A stretch of 19,624 nucleotides of DNA, from assembly GCA_905198475.1 (NCBI GenBank), contig CAJKCQ010000040.1, positions 1 through 19,624 of the forward strand. The letters run 5' to 3'. This document shows positions 1 to 8,193 of this stretch, one piece after another; positions within the stretch are counted from its first letter, which is position 1, and every line of letters begins with the position of its first letter. Position numbers and translations under genes: made by a program. The notes under the pieces are model-generated. The model searched no databases. It was given only the letters and a program-made list of their open reading frames with translations, and had not been told where the DNA came from. Source of the DNA: an uncultured Sutterella sp. Lineage in GTDB: Bacteria > Pseudomonadota > Gammaproteobacteria > Burkholderiales > Burkholderiaceae_F.

Positions 1-283
1 AAAACCACGAGTCCTCGTGACGCGTCCGGGAGAAAACCATCCGAAACGCCATTGCGTCGGCAAAGAGCTGGGTTGAGGAGCTTCGCTCAGCGATGGAGAA
101 CATGGTGTAGTCCATGATCCCGTTGCCGTAGAGCGGCCCGAATGAAGCGAGTACGTCCCGATAGAGCCCCGTTTTCTGTGCTATGGCGTGGGTGGCGGCA
201 TAGAGGCCGATCAACTTGAAGGGATCGGAGAGCCCGAGATGACCGTAGTGCTGCGCCCAGACCAGTCTGAGAGAAATACACGA
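1..283 (-). pseudogene. 5'-truncated IS transposase fragment, running off the left edge
   Basis: The minus strand is open from 283 to the window edge and encodes about 94 residues, including HYGHLGLSDPFKLIGLYAAT, then TGLYRDVLASFGPLYGN and IMDYTMFSIAERSSSTQLF. This pattern (a Gly-Leu segment, then L..L..FG, then a DY.M..I..RS...Q helix) is how I recall the region before the DDE core in IS4-superfamily transposases of the IS1634 kind. The frame is closed upstream by a TAA at 284-286 and has no ATG or GTG, so the first part of the protein is missing. Base composition changes from GC-rich to AT-rich near 270, which is probably the break point. The DDE core would lie beyond the left edge. The family assignment is from memory of sequence patterns and is moderate; the loss of the 5' end is directly visible. 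Confidence 0.6.
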
Positions 284-454
284 TTACGATATTTTCAGGT
301 TTTCAGGTTCCAAACACCGAAACTGGGCTCCGGTCGCACTATCAGCGCACAATTTGTGATAGGTTCAAAACAACCGGCGCCCCACCCCTCCGCTCCCGCG
401 GACCGCGCCGGTGTCCGCAGCGGCCGCGGCGTGGCCGCCTCCTGCGAACCATCA

Positions 455-1990
455 ATGGAATTCTTATTTGATCCGGCCCTCTGGGTGGGCCTCATCACCC
501 TGATCGTTCTCGAGCTCGTCCTCGGCATCGACAACCTCGTCTTCATCGCGATCCTTGCGAAGAAGCTTCCTGCGGCCGAGCGCGACCGAGCGCTCTACAC
601 CGGCCTCGGCCTCGCCGTCTTCATGCGCCTCGGGCTCCTCTCCATCATGAGCTGGCTCGTGGGGCTCACCGAACCGCTCTTCACGGTATTCGAACACCCG
701 TTTTCTCTGAGGGACCTCATCCTCATCGCGGGCGGCGTCTTCCTCCTCTACAAGTCCACGAGCGAACTGCACGAGCGACTTGAAGCCCGGCCGCACGACG
801 CCGAGGAGAACGGCGCCGCCGCGGGCTTCTGGCTTGTAATTGCGCAGATTCTCGTTCTCGACGCGGTCTTTTCGCTCGACAGCATCATCACCGCCGTCGG
901 CATGGTTGAGAACCTCTACGTCATGATGACCGCGGTCGTCGCGGCGATCGGCGTGATGGTGCTCGCAAGCCGGCCGCTCACGCAGTTCGTCACCGACCAC
1001 CCGACCGTCGTGGTCCTCTGCCTCTCGTTTCTCCTGATGATCGGCCTCTCGCTCGTCGCCGACGGCTTCGGCTTCCACATCCCGAAGGGCTATCTCTACG
1101 CGGCGATCGGCTTCTCGATCATGATCGAGTTCTTCAACCAGGTCGCTGCGAAAAGCGCCGCCAGGCAGTCCGAGAAGCTTCCCTTCCGGCAGCGCACGCT
1201 CTCGGCGATCGTGAGCCTCATGGGGCGCCCGGGCGAGCGGATTGAAGCCGAAGCGGTCGACGCCGGCGCTACCGCCGGGGAATCCTTCATCGAAGAGGAG
1301 CGCCGCATGGTCGAGGGCGTCCTCACGCTTGGCGACCGGTCGGTCAAGTCCATCATGACGCCGCGGAGCTCCATCGTCTGGGTCAACCTCAGGCGCCCGC
1401 CCGAAGAGATCGAGGCGCTCATCGGCCGGGCGCCGCACAGTTGCTACCCGGTCTGCGAAGGGTCGCTCGAACACGTGGTCGGCATCATCAAGGCGAAGGA
1501 CTTCGCGGGCGTTCCCTTTGATCCCGAGCGCGCCCTTGCCGCGGCCCGCCGCCGCCCCGTCGTGGTGGTGCCCGAAACGGTGGACGTCATCGGCCTCATG
1601 CGCGGGGCGCGCCGAGGGCTTCGCTCTCTCGTGCTCGTCGCCGACGAGTTCGGCGTGATCCAAGGGCTTGTCACCACCCACGACGTCCTCGAGGCGATCG
1701 CCGGCGACTTTCCGGACGAAAACGAACGCCGCATGGTCGAGCCGCTCTCCGATGGGCGCGGCTGGAGCGCCGACGGCTCGGCCGAACTTCTCCAGGTCGA
1801 ACAGGCGGCCGGCGTCTCGGGACTGCGCGGCGAAGCCGGGGACGCAGCGACCCTGGCGGGCCTGCTTCTTCTCAAATTCGGCCGGATTCCCGCCGAGGGC
1901 GAGTCGGTCGAGGTGAGGGGGCTGCGCTTCACGGTCACCGCCGTGGAGAAGAACCGCATCGAGCGCGTGACGATCCTGCGCGCCGAGTGA
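455..1990 (+). CDS. TerC-family membrane protein with CBS pair and CorC/HlyC domain (YoaE-like)
   Basis: The 511-residue inner-membrane protein matches the size of E. coli YoaE (about 518). The TerC domain (residues 1-235) has several hydrophobic helices and the two acidic membrane motifs of the family, ELVLGIDNLVF near 20-30 and VLDAVFSLDSII near 134-145, thought to bind or pass divalent metal ions. A cytoplasmic CBS pair follows (about 295-415, starting KSIMTPRSSI), then a CorC_HlyC domain (about 430-510). The reading frame is open upstream to 188, but those residues are low-complexity and I chose the ATG at 455 because the TerC N-terminus starts there (MEFLFDPALWVGLITLIVLE). No good Shine-Dalgarno precedes it, so the start is the weak point. 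It is a single gene; the importer operon starts 146 bp later. Proposed roles of the family are metal-ion export or metalation of exported proteins; the exact substrate cannot be read from sequence. Confidence 0.9.
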   Translation: MEFLFDPALWVGLITLIVLELVLGIDNLVFIAILAKKLPAAERDRALYTGLGLAVFMRLGLLSIMSWLVGLTEPLFTVFEHPFSLRDLILIAGGVFLLYKSTSELHERLEARPHDAEENGAAAGFWLVIAQILVLDAVFSLDSIITAVGMVENLYVMMTAVVAAIGVMVLASRPLTQFVTDHPTVVVLCLSFLLMIGLSLVADGFGFHIPKGYLYAAIGFSIMIEFFNQVAAKSAARQSEKLPFRQRTLSAIVSLMGRPGERIEAEAVDAGATAGESFIEEERRMVEGVLTLGDRSVKSIMTPRSSIVWVNLRRPPEEIEALIGRAPHSCYPVCEGSLEHVVGIIKAKDFAGVPFDPERALAAARRRPVVVVPETVDVIGLMRGARRGLRSLVLVADEFGVIQGLVTTHDVLEAIAGDFPDENERRMVEPLSDGRGWSADGSAELLQVEQAAGVSGLRGEAGDAATLAGLLLLKFGRIPAEGESVEVRGLRFTVTAVEKNRIERVTILRAE

Positions 1991-2136
1991 ATTCAACTGC
2001 GGCAAACCTGCTATCAGGAGGACGCTTCAACCCGGTGCGCTTGAGGCAGAATCATTGAACGGCGTCAAAGGCCGCGTCCAACTCTGAGAACGCCCGCCCT
2101 TGACGTCCTTCGAAGAAGACCCCTCAAGATCAGTAC

Positions 2137-3111
2137 ATGCTTCAGTTTCTCATGCGCCGGCTCTGCGAGGCGATGGTCGTGCTCCTCACGGTGGCGGCCG
2201 TCGCCTTCGTGCTATTTCAGTTCATCGGCGACCCGGTGGCGCAGATGCTCCCGATGGACGCGTCCCCCGAAGACCGCGCGCGGCTCACCGCCGCCCTCGG
2301 TCTCGACCAACCCGCCTGGGTGCAGTTCGGCCGCTTCGTCGCCCATGCGCTCGAAGGCGATTTCGGGCTCTCGCTGCGTCAGGCCGCGCCCGTGGCGTCG
2401 CTCTTCGCCGAGCGCCTTCCCGCAACGATGGAGCTCGCCTTCGCCGCGCTCGTGATCGCGCTCGGACTGGGGCTGCCCGCCGGCGTCTGGGCGGCCGTCC
2501 ACCCGGAGCGCTTCTCCTCGAAGCTCCTGATGGGCACCTCGGTGCTCGGGATGTCGCTGCCGACCTTTCTCGTGGGCATTCTGCTGATCCTCCTCTTTTC
2601 CGTCGAACTCGACTGGCTGCCGTCCTTCGGGCGCGGTGAAGTGGTTGCGCTCGGTTGGTGGACCACGGGACTTCTTACGCTCGACGGCTGGAAGCACCTG
2701 ATTCTCCCTGCCGCCACGCTCGGGCTCTTCCAGACGGCCCTCATCATGAGGCTCGTGCGCGCGGAGATGCTCGAAGTGATCCGCGAGGACTTCATCAAGT
2801 TCACCCGCGCCCGCGGGCTCTGCGCCCGCACGGTCTACTTGGGGCACGCGCTCAAGAACACGCTCCTCCCGGTGATCACCATCACGGGGCTCCAATTGGG
2901 CGGTCTCATCGCCTTCTCGATCGTCACCGAGACGGTCTTCCAGTGGCCCGGCATGGGGCTTCTCTTCCTGCAGTCCGTGCAGTTCGCCGACATTCCAGTC
3001 CTCACGGCCTACCTCTGCCTGATGGCGCTCTTCTTCGTCGTGATCAACCTCTGCGTGGACCTGATCTGCGCCGGGATCGACCCGCGGCTCAAGCTCTCGC
3101 CCGGCCGCTGA
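2137..3111 (+). CDS. dppB: Peptide/nickel-type ABC transporter permease, DppB family
   Basis: The 324-residue inner-membrane permease is the first gene of a three-gene importer operon. It starts MLQFLMRRL, typical of DppB/OppB/GsiC, with a first transmembrane helix at about 11-30, a periplasmic segment that includes GDFGLSL, and further helices from about 95 onward. The cytoplasmic EAA-type coupling loop that contacts the ATPase is visible at about 216-228 (REDFIKFTRARGL), followed by the family pattern ALKNTLLPVIT and TETVFQWPGMG. Length is normal. The four bases between its stop and the first possible start of the next gene indicate co-transcription. No gene for a periplasmic binding protein precedes it, so substrate specificity (dipeptide, oligopeptide, glutathione or nickel) cannot be assigned. 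A possible weak promoter (TTGACG at 2100-2105) lies just upstream. Confidence 0.93.
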   Translation: MLQFLMRRLCEAMVVLLTVAAVAFVLFQFIGDPVAQMLPMDASPEDRARLTAALGLDQPAWVQFGRFVAHALEGDFGLSLRQAAPVASLFAERLPATMELAFAALVIALGLGLPAGVWAAVHPERFSSKLLMGTSVLGMSLPTFLVGILLILLFSVELDWLPSFGRGEVVALGWWTTGLLTLDGWKHLILPAATLGLFQTALIMRLVRAEMLEVIREDFIKFTRARGLCARTVYLGHALKNTLLPVITITGLQLGGLIAFSIVTETVFQWPGMGLLFLQSVQFADIPVLTAYLCLMALFFVVINLCVDLICAGIDPRLKLSPGR

Positions 3112-3133
3112 AAGCGTGGAGAACAGAACAAAA

Positions 3134-4087
3134 ATGACGACCGACAAGAAAACCTCCGCCGCGCCCGTGAAGCCCGGATTCTTCGCGCGGCTCGCGAAGA
3201 GCGACGCCTGGTGGGCCCTGAGGGGCTCGCTTTCCGCGCAGCTCGCGCTCCTCACTGGGCTCGTGCTCATCGTGCTCGCCGCAGGCGCCCCCTTCTTCTC
3301 GACGCAAAACCCCTTCGACCTCGCGACGATCGACATCTCGTTTGCGAACCTTCCGCCGGCGTGGAGTGAAGCGGGCGACCCCGCCTTTCTCTTCGGCACC
3401 GACGACCAGGGGCGCGATCTCTGGAGCGCGATGCTCTACGGCATGCGCCTTTCGCTCGTGATCAGCGTGATCGCCGTGGCGCTCTCCATCCTCCTCGGCG
3501 TCAGCCTCGGCCTCGTCGCGGGCTTCGCGGGCGGCTGGGTGGACAGCCTTCTGATGCGCATCTGCGACGTGATGCTCTCCTTCCCGGCGATTCTGCTCGC
3601 GCTCCTCATCGACGGCATCCTGCGCGCGGCGCTCCCCGCGGGCGAACACCCGATCCTCCCCTATGCGGTGCTCATCAGCGCGATCACGCTCTCGGGGTGG
3701 GTCCCCTATGCGCGCACCGTGCGCGGCATGACCCTCGTCGAGCGCGGCCGCGAATACGTGCTCTCCGCGCGGGTGATCGGCGTGCGGCCGGCGGTGATTC
3801 TGCGTCGCCACATCCTCCCGAACGTCCTCGGGCCCGTCTTCGTGCTCGGAACGCTTCACGTGGCGACGGCAATCCTCACCGAGGCGACGCTCTCCTTCCT
3901 CGGCGTCGGGGTGCCGCCCACGACGCCTTCGCTCGGAACCCTGATCCGCATCGGCAGCGACTTCCTCTTCTCGGGCGAATGGTGGATCACAATCTTCCCC
4001 GGCGCCTGCCTCGTGGCGCTTATTCTGTCGGTGAACCTCGTCGGCGACTGGCTGCGCGACGCCTTCAACCCGGCGCTTCATTCCTGA
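3134..4087 (+). CDS. dppC: Peptide/nickel-type ABC transporter permease, DppC family
   Basis: The 317-residue second permease is expected to pair with DppB to form the membrane channel. It has the OppC_N-type first helix (about 35-55), the family hallmark FGTDDQGRDLWSAMLYGMR (87-105), and the coupling loop REYVLSARVIGV (206-217) followed by RRHILPNVLGP. The C-terminus GDWLRDAFNP is typical. I prefer the ATG at 3134, which is preceded by GGAG at 3118-3121, over an in-frame GTG at 3116 that has no ribosome-binding site and would add six residues. It lies 22 bp after dppB and 22 bp before the fused ATPase gene. Nothing looks damaged. Confidence 0.92.
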   Translation: MTTDKKTSAAPVKPGFFARLAKSDAWWALRGSLSAQLALLTGLVLIVLAAGAPFFSTQNPFDLATIDISFANLPPAWSEAGDPAFLFGTDDQGRDLWSAMLYGMRLSLVISVIAVALSILLGVSLGLVAGFAGGWVDSLLMRICDVMLSFPAILLALLIDGILRAALPAGEHPILPYAVLISAITLSGWVPYARTVRGMTLVERGREYVLSARVIGVRPAVILRRHILPNVLGPVFVLGTLHVATAILTEATLSFLGVGVPPTTPSLGTLIRIGSDFLFSGEWWITIFPGACLVALILSVNLVGDWLRDAFNPALHS

Positions 4088-4109
4088 GTCCCGCCCGGAG
4101 ACCACAAAC

Positions 4110-6230
4110 ATGCAGCAGACGACCTGCACTCCCGTCGAACGGACGGAGAACATTCTTGAAGTGCGCGGGCTCTCGGTGGAGATCACCTCGCGCGGGCGCA
4201 CGTCCACGATTCTGAACGGCGTGGACTTCACGATCGCCGCGGGCGAAGTCCTCGGCATGGTGGGGGAGTCGGGCGCGGGCAAGTCCATGACGGGCTCCGC
4301 CGTCCTCGGGCTCCTGCCTCCGGGCGCGCGGATCTCTGCGGGTGAGGTGATCCTCGAAGGGCGCCGCATCGACCAGTTGACCGAATCCGAGCGCACCCGC
4401 ATCCGCGGGCGCACGATCGGCGCGATCTTTCAGGATCCGCTGACGTCGCTCGACCCCCTGATGAAGGTGGGCGACCAGATCGTCGAGACGATCTGCGCGC
4501 ACCGGCCCGAGGTCTCGAAGACCAACGCCCACCGCCGCGCCGTGGCGCTCCTTGCCGAAACCGGCATCCCCTCGCCCGAAGTGCGCGCCAACCAGTACCC
4601 GCACGAATTCTCGGGCGGCATGCGCCAGCGCGTCGTGATCGCACTCGCGCTCGCCGCGGACCCGAAGCTCATCATCGCCGACGAACCGACGACGGCGCTC
4701 GACGTCTCGATTCAGGCGCAGATCATCACGCTCCTTAAGCGCCTTGCGCGCGAGCACGGCACATCGGTCCTCCTCATCACCCACGACATGGGCGTGATCG
4801 CCGAAACCGCCGACCGCGTCGCCGTCCTCTATTCGGGCGAGGTGGTGGAGACGGGCCCCGTCGAAAGCGTGCTCTCGCGCCCGCAGCACCCCTACACCAA
4901 GGGCCTGATGGGGGCGATTCCCGACATCAACGCACCCGGGCTCTGGCTCGAGCAGATCGAAGGCTCCATGCCCGACCCATCGGCGCGCCCCGAGGGGTGC
5001 CCCTTCCACCCGCGCTGCCGCGCCGCAACCGAGGAGTGCCGCACGAAGCGCCCGCCCCTGATGCCCATGGGGACCTCAGACGCCGCCTGCTGGCTCGCCT
5101 CCCCCACGGGCCGCGCGGTGCCGGACTCCATCGTGCGCTTTCACCCGAAGCGCCGCGGATTGGAGAAGTCGATCGAGGAGCGGAGCGCCCGGCTCGCCGA
5201 GGCGCCCGACATTCTGTCGGTGCACGAGCTCTCGCGCACCTTTGACGTTTCGGCTCCCTGGCTCACGCGCTGGCTCACCCGTACCCCCCGCCGCTTCGTG
5301 CGGGCGGTCGACGGCGTCACCTTCGGCGTGCGCCGGGGCGAAACCCTGGCGTTGGTCGGTGAATCGGGCTGCGGCAAGTCCACCCTGGCGCGCCTCCTCG
5401 CGGGCCTCTACGCGCCGAGCGCGGGCGGCATCAACTTCGACGGATTCTTTGAGGACGCCGCGGGTGGCCGGGCCGAGCACACGACCTTCGAGCGCGAGAT
5501 CGCCGGACGCCTCAACATGATCTTCCAGGACCCGTACGCGAGCCTCAACCCCCGCATGCGGATCGCCGACGTGATCGCCGAACCCTTGGCGACCCTGCAC
5601 CCCGACTGGGCGAAGTCTGAGATCGAGGCGCGCGTGCGCGAGGCGGCTGAACTCGTGCGGCTCCCCGAATCGGCGCTCGAAAAGTACCCGCACCAATTCT
5701 CGGGCGGACAGCGCCAGAGAATCTCAATTGCGCGCGCTTTGGCCGCGCGCCCCGAGTTCCTGATCTGCGACGAGCCGACGTCGGCTCTCGACGTCTCCGT
5801 TCAGGCGCAGGTCCTCAACCTCATGAAGGAGCTGCAGCTCGAGTTCGGGATCACCTACGTCTTTATTTCACACAACCTCGCCGTCGTTCACCACATGAGC
5901 GACCGCGTTGGCGTGATGTATTTGGGGCGCTTGGTCGAGCTCGCTCCCCGCGATGCGCTCTTCCATGACCCGAAGCACCCGTATTCGCGGATGCTCCTCG
6001 ACGCCATTCCGCACCTGAAGAACCCGGGGCGCTCCCGCACGCCCGTGCAGGGCGAGGTGCCGAGCCCGCTCAATCCCCCCTCGGGCTGCGCCTTCCACCC
6101 GCGCTGCCCACGCGCGACGCCCGAGTGCGCGAAGACGACGCCGCAGTTGACGCCCGTCCGCTTCGTCAAGTCCGTGGGGGCTTCAAACCCAGGGGATGAG
6201 CGCTTTGTCGCCTGCCTCCATCCGCTGTGA
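4110..6230 (+). CDS. Fused double ATPase of a peptide-type ABC importer (DppD-DppF fusion, GsiA/YejF-like)
   Basis: The 706-residue protein carries two complete ABC ATPase domains in one chain, as in GsiA or YejF, where DppD and DppF are normally separate. Domain 1: Walker A GESGAGKS (52-59), Q-loop Gln108, signature FSGGMRQ (167-173), Walker B LIIADEP, switch His225. Domain 2: Walker A GESGCGKS (418-425), signature FSGGQRQ (530-536), Walker B LICDEP, switch His588. Each is followed by the oligopeptide/dipeptide C-terminal domain with four cysteines: C297, C303, C310, C327 and C660, C666, C673, C702. In related importer ATPases such cysteines can hold an iron-sulfur cluster. A GGAG sits nine bases before the ATG. 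Both sites look catalytically competent. The gene ends the operon and a hairpin follows. Confidence 0.94.
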   Translation: MQQTTCTPVERTENILEVRGLSVEITSRGRTSTILNGVDFTIAAGEVLGMVGESGAGKSMTGSAVLGLLPPGARISAGEVILEGRRIDQLTESERTRIRGRTIGAIFQDPLTSLDPLMKVGDQIVETICAHRPEVSKTNAHRRAVALLAETGIPSPEVRANQYPHEFSGGMRQRVVIALALAADPKLIIADEPTTALDVSIQAQIITLLKRLAREHGTSVLLITHDMGVIAETADRVAVLYSGEVVETGPVESVLSRPQHPYTKGLMGAIPDINAPGLWLEQIEGSMPDPSARPEGCPFHPRCRAATEECRTKRPPLMPMGTSDAACWLASPTGRAVPDSIVRFHPKRRGLEKSIEERSARLAEAPDILSVHELSRTFDVSAPWLTRWLTRTPRRFVRAVDGVTFGVRRGETLALVGESGCGKSTLARLLAGLYAPSAGGINFDGFFEDAAGGRAEHTTFEREIAGRLNMIFQDPYASLNPRMRIADVIAEPLATLHPDWAKSEIEARVREAAELVRLPESALEKYPHQFSGGQRQRISIARALAARPEFLICDEPTSALDVSVQAQVLNLMKELQLEFGITYVFISHNLAVVHHMSDRVGVMYLGRLVELAPRDALFHDPKHPYSRMLLDAIPHLKNPGRSRTPVQGEVPSPLNPPSGCAFHPRCPRATPECAKTTPQLTPVRFVKSVGASNPGDERFVACLHPL

Positions 6231-6248
6231 GCGCCTCCGAAACAGCAC

Positions 6249-6283
6249 AACGCCCCGCGGATGGAGATCCACAGGGCGTTTCA
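6249..6283 (+). terminator. Hairpin after the importer operon
   Basis: A 7-bp stem AACGCCC/GGGCGTT (6249-6255 with 6274-6280) encloses an inner GGAT/ATCC stem (6259-6262 with 6267-6270) with a four-base GGAG loop. It is followed by a short run TTTCAACATT, a poor uridine tract. It lies 19 bp after the dppDF stop, so a terminator is the likely role. The similarity to acyl-CoA ligases begins immediately after it. Confidence 0.55.
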
Positions 6284-7062
6284 ACATTCTGATCGGGGGC
6301 GGCGCAGTGGACGAAGCGCTGCGCGCGCACCTTGAGGCCGCGCGCGGCCGCGTCTGGGCGACCTACGGCATGACGGAGACGCTCTCCCACGTGGCGCTCC
6401 GTCTCCTCAACGGCCCCGACGCCGATCCCGGCTTCCGGGCGCTTCCCGGGGTCGAACTCTCGATCTCCACCAAGGGCACGCTCGCCGTCACGGCGCCCGC
6501 CGTTGCGGCGGAAACGCTCGTCACGAACGACGTCGTGCGCTTCACGGCCGACCATGCCTTCACCGTGACGGGGCGTTTGGACAACGTGATCAACTCGGGC
6601 GGCATCAAGGTGCAGACGGAGGTGGTGGAGGAGAAGCTCCGGCCGCTCCTTTCGGTGCCCTTCGCCGTCGCCCCGCGTCCGAACCGGCTCCTCGGCGAGG
6701 AGGTGGTGCTCGTTGTCGAAGGGACTCCGGACGAGGCCGCAGCCATCGACCTCACGAAGCTCCGGTCCGTTCTCGGGCGCTACGAATGCCCGAAGGCGGT
6801 GGTGGCGGTCCCGAAGCTCCCGCTCACGGCGACGATGAAGCCCGACCGCCCGGCGATCCGCGCCGCGGCCCGTGCGGCCCGAGCGGCTCGAACAGGCCTC
6901 CCGGCCGATGCGCCGCGCATGCAGCCCGCTCCGGGAGACTCGGGAGCGTCACGACCGCCCTCACCCGGCCGGCGGCCAAGCTCCTCCGCCGCGCTCCCCG
7001 CGACGGACGCGTCCGTCTTCGCGGTGGAGATTCCTGCACCGAAGTTCGCCCGAGGGCCTTGA
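6283..7062 (+). pseudogene. C-terminal remnant of an AMP-binding acyl-CoA ligase (MenE-like)
   Basis: Similarity starts at about 6283 (NILIGGGAVDEALRAHLEAA), in the middle of the adenylate-forming fold. What remains is core motif A5 (WATYGMTET), the A7 region (LVTNDVV), the hinge and A8 motif (TGRLDNVINSGGIKVQTEVV) and the A10 motif with the catalytic lysine (LTATMKPDR). The N-terminal half, with the ATP-binding P-loop and acyl-binding core, is absent. The only ATG in frame, at 6196, lies inside dppDF and would add about 29 unrelated residues. After about 6870 the frame runs on through an Ala/Arg/Pro-rich tail without family similarity to a TGA at 7060-7062, so the original end is probably lost too. 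The small size and the pattern fit O-succinylbenzoate-CoA ligase (menaquinone synthesis), but other acyl-CoA ligases are possible. It cannot catalyse a full ligase reaction alone. Confidence 0.75.
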
Positions 7063-7120
7063 GAATCGTCCTCTCGAGGGTTTCCCCGCAGAAAGGCGCC
7101 GCGCCCGAAGAACTAATGTA

Positions 7121-7151
7121 GAGGAATCCGTCGTACGAAGAAGGATTCCTC
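7121..7151 (+). promoter_or_regulatory. Inverted repeat covering the ribosome-binding site of the AEC gene
   Basis: GAGGAATCC (7121-7129) is the exact reverse complement of GGATTCCTC (7143-7151), with 13 bases between. The 3' arm ends directly at the ATG (7152) and includes most of the only good ribosome-binding site (AAGGA, 7141-7145). The spacer holds a further palindrome, TCGTACGA (7131-7138). As RNA this would fold into a hairpin hiding the ribosome-binding site; as DNA it could be an operator. A TAATGT (7114-7119) just upstream could be a weak -10 element. Confidence 0.55.
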
Positions 7152-8114
7152 ATGCTCGACGCCGTACTGCATTCGCTTTCCAACACCCTCGTGCTGCTCC
7201 TCGTCGGCGGCTTCGGCTTCTGGCTCGCCTGGGCCGGGTATCTCGACGTCGCGAAGCGCGGTTTCATCGCGAAGATCGTCAACCTGTCGATTCCGTGCTT
7301 CCTCTTCCACTCGATCACGGGAAAGTTTGATCAGCAGGGGCTCCTCACGCTCCTCGAGCTCGCCTTCATACCCTTCATCACGGTGTCGATCAACTGGGCC
7401 GTATCGGTGCTCCTCGTGCGGCTCGGCCTCGTGCGGCAGGAGTGGCGCGGGATCTTCATCTCATGCTTCACCTCCTCGACCGTCCTCTTCGTGGGGGTGC
7501 CGATGACGATGGCGCTCTTCGGCGACGTCGGCATCCCCTACCTCCTCGTCTACTTCTTCGCGAACTGCCTCTTCATCTGGACGGTGGGGCTCTTCAACAT
7601 TCAGTTGGACGGCGTGGCGCGCGCCCACGGCCCGAAGCCGAAGCTCCTCTCGATGCATTCGCTGCGGATGCTCTTCTCACCCCCGCTCCTCGCCTTCATG
7701 GCGGGCGTCGTGGTGGTGCTCACCGCCCTGCCGCTTCCCGCCTTCGTCTCAGGCACCGTGAAGACGATCGGTCAGATCACCTCGCCTCTGGCGCTCATCT
7801 TCATCGGCATGACGATCGAGTCGATCGGCTTCGGGAAGTTGAAGCACCTCCCGCGCGAGATCTGGCTCGTGCTCTTCTCGTGCTTCATCCTGCGCCCGTG
7901 CGTGATGTACTTCGTCACCGGGTGCTTTGAGATGGAGACCGTGATGCGGCAGGTCTTCGTGGCGGCCTCGGCGCTCCCGGTGTCCAGCGTGGTCGCGGTT
8001 TTGGCGAAGAGCTACGGCGCGGACGAGGAGTTCGCAAGCGAGGCGATCGGCGCTTCGACCCTTGCGCTCGTCTTCGCGCTTCCCTTCCTCGTGACGTTGA
8101 TCAACCTCATTTGA
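7152..8114 (+). CDS. AEC-family transporter (auxin efflux carrier-type permease)
   Basis: The 320-residue integral membrane protein has about ten predicted helices in two halves of five, the usual AEC layout and length. Recognisable stretches are the N-terminal LSIPCFLFHSITG, the middle segment FVGVPMTMALFG and the second-half LALIFIGMTIES followed by SALPVSSVVAVLAKSYG, where Gly/Pro-rich breaks mark the unwound helices of this fold. Bacterial AEC members (MdcF, MleP and similar) carry small organic acids such as malate or malonate, but the substrate cannot be called here. The start is secure: AAGGA sits six bases before the ATG. The gene stands alone between the MenE-like remnant and a bidirectional terminator. 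Confidence 0.88.
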   Translation: MLDAVLHSLSNTLVLLLVGGFGFWLAWAGYLDVAKRGFIAKIVNLSIPCFLFHSITGKFDQQGLLTLLELAFIPFITVSINWAVSVLLVRLGLVRQEWRGIFISCFTSSTVLFVGVPMTMALFGDVGIPYLLVYFFANCLFIWTVGLFNIQLDGVARAHGPKPKLLSMHSLRMLFSPPLLAFMAGVVVVLTALPLPAFVSGTVKTIGQITSPLALIFIGMTIESIGFGKLKHLPREIWLVLFSCFILRPCVMYFVTGCFEMETVMRQVFVAASALPVSSVVAVLAKSYGADEEFASEAIGASTLALVFALPFLVTLINLI

Positions 8115-8140
8115 CCGACATTCACGCGCAGCAGACGCGC

Positions 8141-8174
8141 AAGAAAAGGCCGCCCGGGACGACAGCCTTTTCTT
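8141..8174. terminator. Bidirectional terminator between the AEC gene and hydE
   Basis: A perfect 10-bp inverted repeat, AAGAAAAGGC (8141-8150) and GCCTTTTCTT (8165-8174), with a 14-base loop. The pyrimidine-rich arm supplies the T-rich end on either strand. It lies between two convergent stops (8114 plus and 8194 minus). Confidence 0.8.
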
Positions 8175-8193
8175 GGAACCAAAGCCAAGCGCG

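Noticed and set aside
293..308. Two tandem copies of TTTCAGGT near the end of the transposase relic
   Set aside because: Too short to call a terminal repeat or target duplication without a second element end.
188..454. N-terminal extension of the TerC-family protein to 188
   Set aside because: The added 89 residues overlap the transposase relic and are not protein-like; the family N-terminus begins at 455.
464..2005. 513-codon minus-strand frame opposite the TerC-family gene
   Set aside because: Antisense shadow: Asp/Glu/His/Arg-rich with no recognisable fold.
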